Of a stretch of 54,644 bases of DNA, positions 49,837 to 54,644 are shown one piece after another (the stretch's first letter is position 1; each line of letters starts with the position of its first letter). Made by a program: the position numbers and the translations under genes. Source of the stretch: Dehalococcoidia bacterium (GTDB lineage Bacteria > Chloroflexota > Dehalococcoidia > Tepidiformales > Tepidiformaceae); NCBI GenBank assembly GCA_022824925.1, contig JAJDYW010000028.1, forward strand, positions 1 to 54,644, written 5' to 3'. The notes below the pieces were generated by a model. It had not been told where the DNA came from. It searched no databases and saw only the letters and a list, made by a program, of their open reading frames with translations.

Positions 49837-50844
49837 ATGTCCGTGCGCGACACCCTCGACCGGCCCCTGCGCGACCTCCGCGTCTCCGTGACCGATCGCT
49901 GCAACTTCCGCTGCGTCTACTGCATGCCCAGGGAAGTCTTCGGGCCGTCCTTCCAGTTCCTCGATCGCGAGGAGCTGCTGACCTACGAGGAGATCGTGCG
50001 GCTCGCGCGCCTCTTCATCGCGCACGGCGTCGAGAAGATCCGCGTGACTGGCGGCGAGCCCCTCGTCCGCCGCGACCTCCCCCTCCTTATCGAAAAGCTC
50101 TCCGCCCTCGACGGCCTCCGCGACCTCACCCTCACCACCAACGGCGCCCTCCTTCCCGCCCAGGCCGGCCCCCTGCGCGAGGCCGGGCTCGAGCGCGTGA
50201 CGGTCAGCCTCGACTCCCTCGACGACGCCACCTTCCGCGCCATGAACGATGTCGACGTGGGGGTTGAGGTGGTCCTCGCGGGTATCGACGCCGCCCGCGA
50301 GGCGGGCCTCTGGCCGATCAAGGTGAACGCCGTCGTCAAGCGTGGCCTGAACGATCACGGCATCGTCGACCTCGCCAAGCACTTCCACGGCACGGGCGTC
50401 ATCGTGCGCTTCATCGAGTACATGGACGTGGGCACGACCAACGGCTGGGTGCTCGACCACGTCGTGCCCGCCGCCGAGATCGTCGAGCGGATCGATGCGG
50501 CGCTGCCCCTGGAACCGCTCGACCCGAACTATCGGGGCGAGGTCGCGCGCCGCTACCGCTACCGTGATGGTGGCGGGGAAGTCGGCGTGATCACCTCGAT
50601 CACGGAGCCGTTCTGCGGCGACTGCACCCGCGGCCGCCTCTCCCCCGAGGGCCAGCTCTTCACCTGCCTCTTCGGGGCCAGTGGCTTCGACCTGCGCGCG
50701 CTCCTCCGGGGAGGCTTCACCGATGACGAGATCGCCGACGCCATCGCCCGCGTCTGGCGCATCCGCGACGATCGCTACTCCGACCTCCGCACGGAGGCCA
50801 CGCACGAGCTCAAGCGCGTCGAGATGTCCCACATCGGCGGCTGA
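49837..50844 (+). CDS. moaA: GTP 3',8-cyclase MoaA
   Basis: MoaA starts molybdopterin synthesis by converting GTP to 3',8-cyclo-7,8-dihydroGTP. The 335-residue protein has both [4Fe-4S] sites: the radical SAM motif C22, C26, C29 in [13 protein letters not shown], and the C-terminal cluster Cys in [21 protein letters not shown]. It also has [13 protein letters not shown] and ends with the conserved GG (SHIGG) that is inserted into the active site. Length is normal. Other moa genes are not adjacent. TAAGCT 7 nt before the ATG suggests a separate leaderless transcript despite the nearby MerR gene. Confidence 0.96.
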   Translation: MSVRDTLDRPLRDLRVSVTDRCNFRCVYCMPREVFGPSFQFLDREELLTYEEIVRLARLFIAHGVEKIRVTGGEPLVRRDLPLLIEKLSALDGLRDLTLTTNGALLPAQAGPLREAGLERVTVSLDSLDDATFRAMNDVDVGVEVVLAGIDAAREAGLWPIKVNAVVKRGLNDHGIVDLAKHFHGTGVIVRFIEYMDVGTTNGWVLDHVVPAAEIVERIDAALPLEPLDPNYRGEVARRYRYRDGGGEVGVITSITEPFCGDCTRGRLSPEGQLFTCLFGASGFDLRALLRGGFTDDEIADAIARVWRIRDDRYSDLRTEATHELKRVEMSHIGG

Positions 50845-50851
50845 GCCGCCT

Positions 50852-51304
50852 TCAGTCCTCGTCCTCGTCCGGCCAGAGGCTCTCCCAGGCAGGGCCGCCC
50901 AGCACCGCCTCCCGCACGGCCCGGCGTTCGAGCACCTCCAGCCGCGCCAGCGCGCGTGACATCGCCAGATCGGCCTCGTTGGAGACGGCCGCCATGCGCG
51001 CGCCCATCGGGCCGAGCACGTCCTGGTCGCGGATGAGTGAGATGGAGTGGGGCCACATCGCGAACGTGAAGTCCTCCGGCAGGCCGAAGGAGCTGCGATG
51101 CTTGCCCAGCCAGGCGTACCGCTCCTGCACGCTCGAGACGGGCGCCACCACCGCCACCAGCGGCCCTTCCGTGGGCGAGCTGCGGGCGTCCAGCAGGAGC
51201 CGCTCGGCGAACGCCTGGAATCCGATGACGATCAGGTCGGCGTTCTCAAGCCGCTCCCTGAGCGCTTCCAGGTCGACCTGCAGGCCGTTCTCCGAGTGAA
51301 CCAT
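50852..51304 (-). CDS. Unknown cytosolic protein
   Basis: A 150-residue soluble protein, alpha/beta in pattern: VDLEALRERLENADLIVIGFQAFAERLLLDAR, then a strand GPLVAVVAPVSSVQERYAWLGKHRSSFGLPEDFTFAMWPHSI, and a long acidic C-terminal helix region (EADLAMSRALARLEVLERRAVREAVLGGPAWESLWPDEDED). The WLGKHR.SFG.PE.F.F..WPHS segment looks like a conserved core, but I cannot name the family. It lies downstream of groEL on the same strand, separated by a strong hairpin. ATG at 51304 without an obvious SD. Confidence 0.65.
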   Translation of the reverse strand: MVHSENGLQVDLEALRERLENADLIVIGFQAFAERLLLDARSSPTEGPLVAVVAPVSSVQERYAWLGKHRSSFGLPEDFTFAMWPHSISLIRDQDVLGPMGARMAAVSNEADLAMSRALARLEVLERRAVREAVLGGPAWESLWPDEDED

Positions 51305-51329
51305 GGGTGGCGCGCCCCCCGGATGTGAA

Positions 51330-51362
51330 GCGAGGGGGCCGGCTCTCGCCGGGCCCCCTCGC
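51330..51362 (-). terminator. Strong hairpin after groEL
   Basis: A 10-bp perfect outer stem (GCGAGGGGGC / GCCCCCTCGC) is continued by a 4-bp inner stem (CGGC/GCCG) with a one-base bulge and a TCTC-type loop. It lies 49 bp beyond the groEL stop. Only a short T-rich stretch follows, so it may also act as a 3' stability element. Confidence 0.65.
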
Positions 51363-51410
51363 CGGTGTTCCTCGTTCGCCCGCCGCGAGCGACGGGCTGG
51401 AGGGTTGGGC

Positions 51411-53114
<1,704 letters not shown>

Positions 53115-53909
53115 TCACCTCCGCAGCAGGCCCCGCAGCCGCCTCCCGACCCCTTCGCCCCGTCCCCGTCGCGTGATCGCGCTCGCCGCCAGCCGCGCCG
53201 CCTCTTCCAGCCCGTCGTCGAGCGGTTCCAGCGTGGCGCTCTCGCCGTAGCGCCTTGCCAGCGCCTTCCCCAGCAGGAAGTCCGCGACCGCCGGGTTCTT
53301 GGGCAGCAGGCTGCCGTGCAGGTACGTCCCGATCGCGTTTCCGGCGCGCGCCCCTTCCGACCCATCCCGCCCGTTGTTCCCCCGCCCCGCGATCACCGTG
53401 CCGAACGGCTCCTGCCCGTCGGCCAGCCACGTTCGCCCCCCGTGGTTCTCGAACCCCACCACCTCGCCGAGTTCCGTCTGCAGGAGCACGTTGCCGATCG
53501 CCCGCTCCGCCCCCTCGCCCGGATGGCGTGTCTCCAGGCGGAACACGCCGATGCCCTGCAGGACGCCCCTTTCGGAATCGACATAACGCTCTCCAAAGAG
53601 CTGGAACCCCCCGCACACCGCCAGCGCCGGCAATCCCCCCTCGATCGCCGCCCGGATGGCCGGGCCCCTGGCCGCCAGGTCGTCGGCGATGCGTCGCTGC
53701 TCGCGGTCCTCGCCCCCGCCGATGATGAGCAGGTCGTACGCCGCCGGGTCGAACGCCGCTCCGATGCCGACCCCGTCGATGTCGAGGCCGATGCCGCGCG
53801 CCTCGCAGCGGTAACGCAGGGCGATGGCGTTGCCGCGGTCGCCATAGACGTTCATCACGTCCGCGTAGAGGTGCGCAAGCCGCAACCGCCTGCCGTCGCC
53901 GTCGGGCAT
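53115..53909 (-). CDS. gatD: GatD-like glutamine amidotransferase (lipid II isoglutaminyl synthase subunit type)
   Basis: A 264-residue class I-like (CobB/CobQ-type) glutaminase. [30 protein letters not shown] is the typical start of GatD proteins. The nucleophile is Cys99 in [12 protein letters not shown], and the catalytic His lies in [13 protein letters not shown] (~197). GatD supplies ammonia to MurT, which amidates the D-Glu of lipid II. The partner murT, normally next to gatD, is not here, so the assignment rests on sequence alone; a cobyric-acid-synthase-like role is less likely. TACGCT ends 6 nt before the ATG. murJ, a lipid II flippase, is elsewhere in the window. Confidence 0.82.
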   Translation of the reverse strand: MPDGDGRRLRLAHLYADVMNVYGDRGNAIALRYRCEARGIGLDIDGVGIGAAFDPAAYDLLIIGGGEDREQRRIADDLAARGPAIRAAIEGGLPALAVCGGFQLFGERYVDSERGVLQGIGVFRLETRHPGEGAERAIGNVLLQTELGEVVGFENHGGRTWLADGQEPFGTVIAGRGNNGRDGSEGARAGNAIGTYLHGSLLPKNPAVADFLLGKALARRYGESATLEPLDDGLEEAARLAASAITRRGRGEGVGRRLRGLLRR

Positions 53910-53921
53910 GGTGCTAGCGTA
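53910..53921 (-). promoter_or_regulatory. -10 box of a probable leaderless promoter (gatD)
   Basis: TACGCT (53921-53916) ends 6 nt before the ATG at 53909. Confidence 0.5.
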
Positions 53922-53987
53922 CCCGGCAGCCTTCCACGCTGCCCCGTAGACCTGCCCGGATGGGTCCCGAGGGATCGAGCTGTCGTC

Positions 53988-54230
53988 CTAGCGTTCTTCC
54001 AGTTCGTCGAGTGCGGCGCGGAGTTCAGCAGGATCCTCGAACAGCTTCCTCAGGATGATGAGGAAGAAGCGCCGGTTGAATGCCATCTGGGAGGTTAGCT
54101 GTGAGTCCACGTGCCCCAGTTGCGAGTCGACCTGGCCCAGTTGTGAGTCCACGTGGTCGCAGATCGCCTGAACCGCATCCGCGAGTTCCTCGGTCGTCAC
54201 GTACGTAACGGACTGCTCTGCCTGGGTCAC
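53988..54230 (-). CDS. Small heptad-repeat (coiled-coil) protein, unknown
   Basis: An 80-residue protein. After TYVTTEELADAVQAICDH come three near-identical heptads (VDSQLGQ, VDSQLGH, VDSQLTS), then QMAFNRRFFLIILRKLFEDPAELRAALDELEE, with a short hydrophobic patch (FFLIILRKLF). The heptads are 21-bp direct repeats in DNA. It looks like a small oligomeric coiled-coil protein; I recognise no family. GTG start, with TACTAT ending 6 nt upstream. The promoter region is distinctly more AT-rich than its surroundings. Confidence 0.65.
   Translation of the reverse strand: MTQAEQSVTYVTTEELADAVQAICDHVDSQLGQVDSQLGHVDSQLTSQMAFNRRFFLIILRKLFEDPAELRAALDELEER
54065..54152 (-). repeat. 21-bp direct repeats encoding heptads
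   Basis: Three consecutive copies of a 21-bp unit (core GTGGACTCACAACTGG or close variants) lie in the coiled-coil gene, roughly within this interval. Confidence 0.7.
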
Positions 54231-54242
54231 TAAAAGATAGTA
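54231..54242 (-). promoter_or_regulatory. -10 box of a probable leaderless promoter (heptad-repeat protein)
   Basis: TACTAT (54242-54237) ends 6 nt before the GTG at 54230. Confidence 0.55.
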
Positions 54243-54356
54243 TCACTAATGCCTGAAGAACGCACATCTTGCGAAATTATGTTCCCTGGGCTCGGTTCGA
54301 AGAGGCTCCTCCCGACGCAGTCGCCCCTCCGGAAGCCTATCCTCTGGCAACCACGA

Positions 54357-54394
54357 TTGACCGCCCGGCGCTCAAATGTTCTAGACTGCGCAGC
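54357..54394 (+). promoter_or_regulatory. Promoter of recQ, probably leaderless
   Basis: TAGACT (54382-54387) ends 7 nt before the GTG at 54395. TTGACC (54357-54362) is a possible -35, with a long 19-bp spacer. Confidence 0.55.
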
Positions 54395-54644
54395 GTGACC
54401 GCCCCCACCACGGCCTCCCCTTCCCCGCCCCACGACCCCCGCGCCCTCGCCCCCGCCCGCGCCCACCTCCGCGAGGTCTTCGGCTACGGCGAGTTCCTGC
54501 CCGGCCAGGCCGAGGTCGTCGCCTCCGTCCTCTCCGGGCGCGACACGCTCGCCGTCCTCCCCACGGGCGGCGGCAAGAGCGTCTGCTACCAGCTCCCCGC
54601 CCTCCTCCTCGATGGCCTCACGCTCGTCGTCTCGCCCCTCCTCG
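54395..54644 (+). CDS. recQ: RecQ-family DNA helicase, N-terminal fragment
   Basis: The frame starts with GTG at 54395 and is still open at the window end (83 codons). After a Pro/Ala-rich lead it reads [59 protein letters not shown]. This holds the RecQ motif 0 (FGY..F.pGQ), Walker A (PTGGGKS) and the start of motif Ia, the order that defines RecQ rather than other SF2 helicases. RecQ unwinds DNA 3'-5' in recombination repair. The rest, including RQC and HRDC domains, lies outside the window. Confidence 0.92.
   Translation, partial: MTAPTTASPSPPHDPRALAPARAHLREVFGYGEFLPGQAEVVASVLSGRDTLAVLPTGGGKSVCYQLPALLLDGLTLVVSPLL

Overview
This is a compact, very GC-rich (about 70% by eye) bacterial chromosome segment made almost entirely of housekeeping genes. 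I see no phage, transposase, CRISPR array or tRNA. Gene content (Gram-positive-type RpoB/RpoC with a long coiled coil in beta', ClpC, GatD-like amidotransferase, CIRCE-controlled groEL, MtaB, a free-standing 5S rRNA) points to a deep Terrabacteria lineage. A Chloroflexota member is my best guess, but that is inference and not a marker-based assignment.

Layout. 1-255: end of an SH3-like protein. 252-2792 (-): riboflavin operon promoter, FMN riboswitch, ribE, ribBA, ribH, with the genes joined by GTGA overlaps and no ribD. 2789-3430 (-): DEDDh exonuclease. 3514-7945 (+): tldD, pmbA, a gamma-glutamylcyclotransferase and a ferritin-like/VIT1 fusion. 7987-8101: a solitary 5S rRNA with its own promoter. 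8258-21051 (+): rpsA, clpC, rpoB, rpoC. 21076-22229 (-): ispD-ispF. 22299-25872 (+): a TIGR03960-like radical SAM protein, a frameshifted small gene, a DinB-like protein and a CitE-like lyase. 25858-27151 (-): glycerate kinase and a small membrane protein. 27253-27939 (+): a lipoprotein. 27936-32273 (-): thioesterase, enoyl-CoA hydratase, two tandem paralogous methyltransferases and pepA. 32361-34969: a PAP2 enzyme facing a CNNM/CBS protein and a Nudix-like protein. 35031-37172 (+): mtaB, scpB, DUF503. 37183-38784 (-): murJ. 38868-41001 (+): proB, a FAH-family enzyme, a three-cysteine ferredoxin. 41024-42580 (-): DEAD-box helicase. 42663-47732 (+): a second enoyl-CoA hydratase, a four-repeat membrane protein, a small membrane protein, an SDR-like protein, a duplicated-domain CoA transferase and a small unknown. 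47729-49051 (-): a divergent DnaA. 49318-50844 (+): MerR regulator and moaA. 50852-53092 (-): an unknown protein, then groEL under CIRCE. 53115-54230 (-): GatD-like protein and a heptad-repeat protein. 54395-end (+): start of recQ.

The most striking pattern is promoter architecture. About fifteen genes on both strands carry a TAnnnT hexamer (often TACCAT) that ends 6-8 nt before the start codon. That is the geometry expected for leaderless mRNAs. Highly expressed or regulated genes (rpsA, clpC, rpoB, groEL, the rib operon) instead have leaders with Shine-Dalgarno sequences, and some have recognisable -35/-10 pairs. In at least two cases (tldD, murJ) the -10 box itself contains an in-frame decoy ATG, so standard gene callers would probably place those starts too far upstream.

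Other points of interest are the isolated 5S gene, a perfect inverted repeat over the rpoB -35 box, a DnaA with an altered domain IV signature, a membrane protein built from four W-x14-W repeats, a CoA transferase whose first half seems to have lost its catalytic aspartate, and a small PGHD-motif gene broken by one base.
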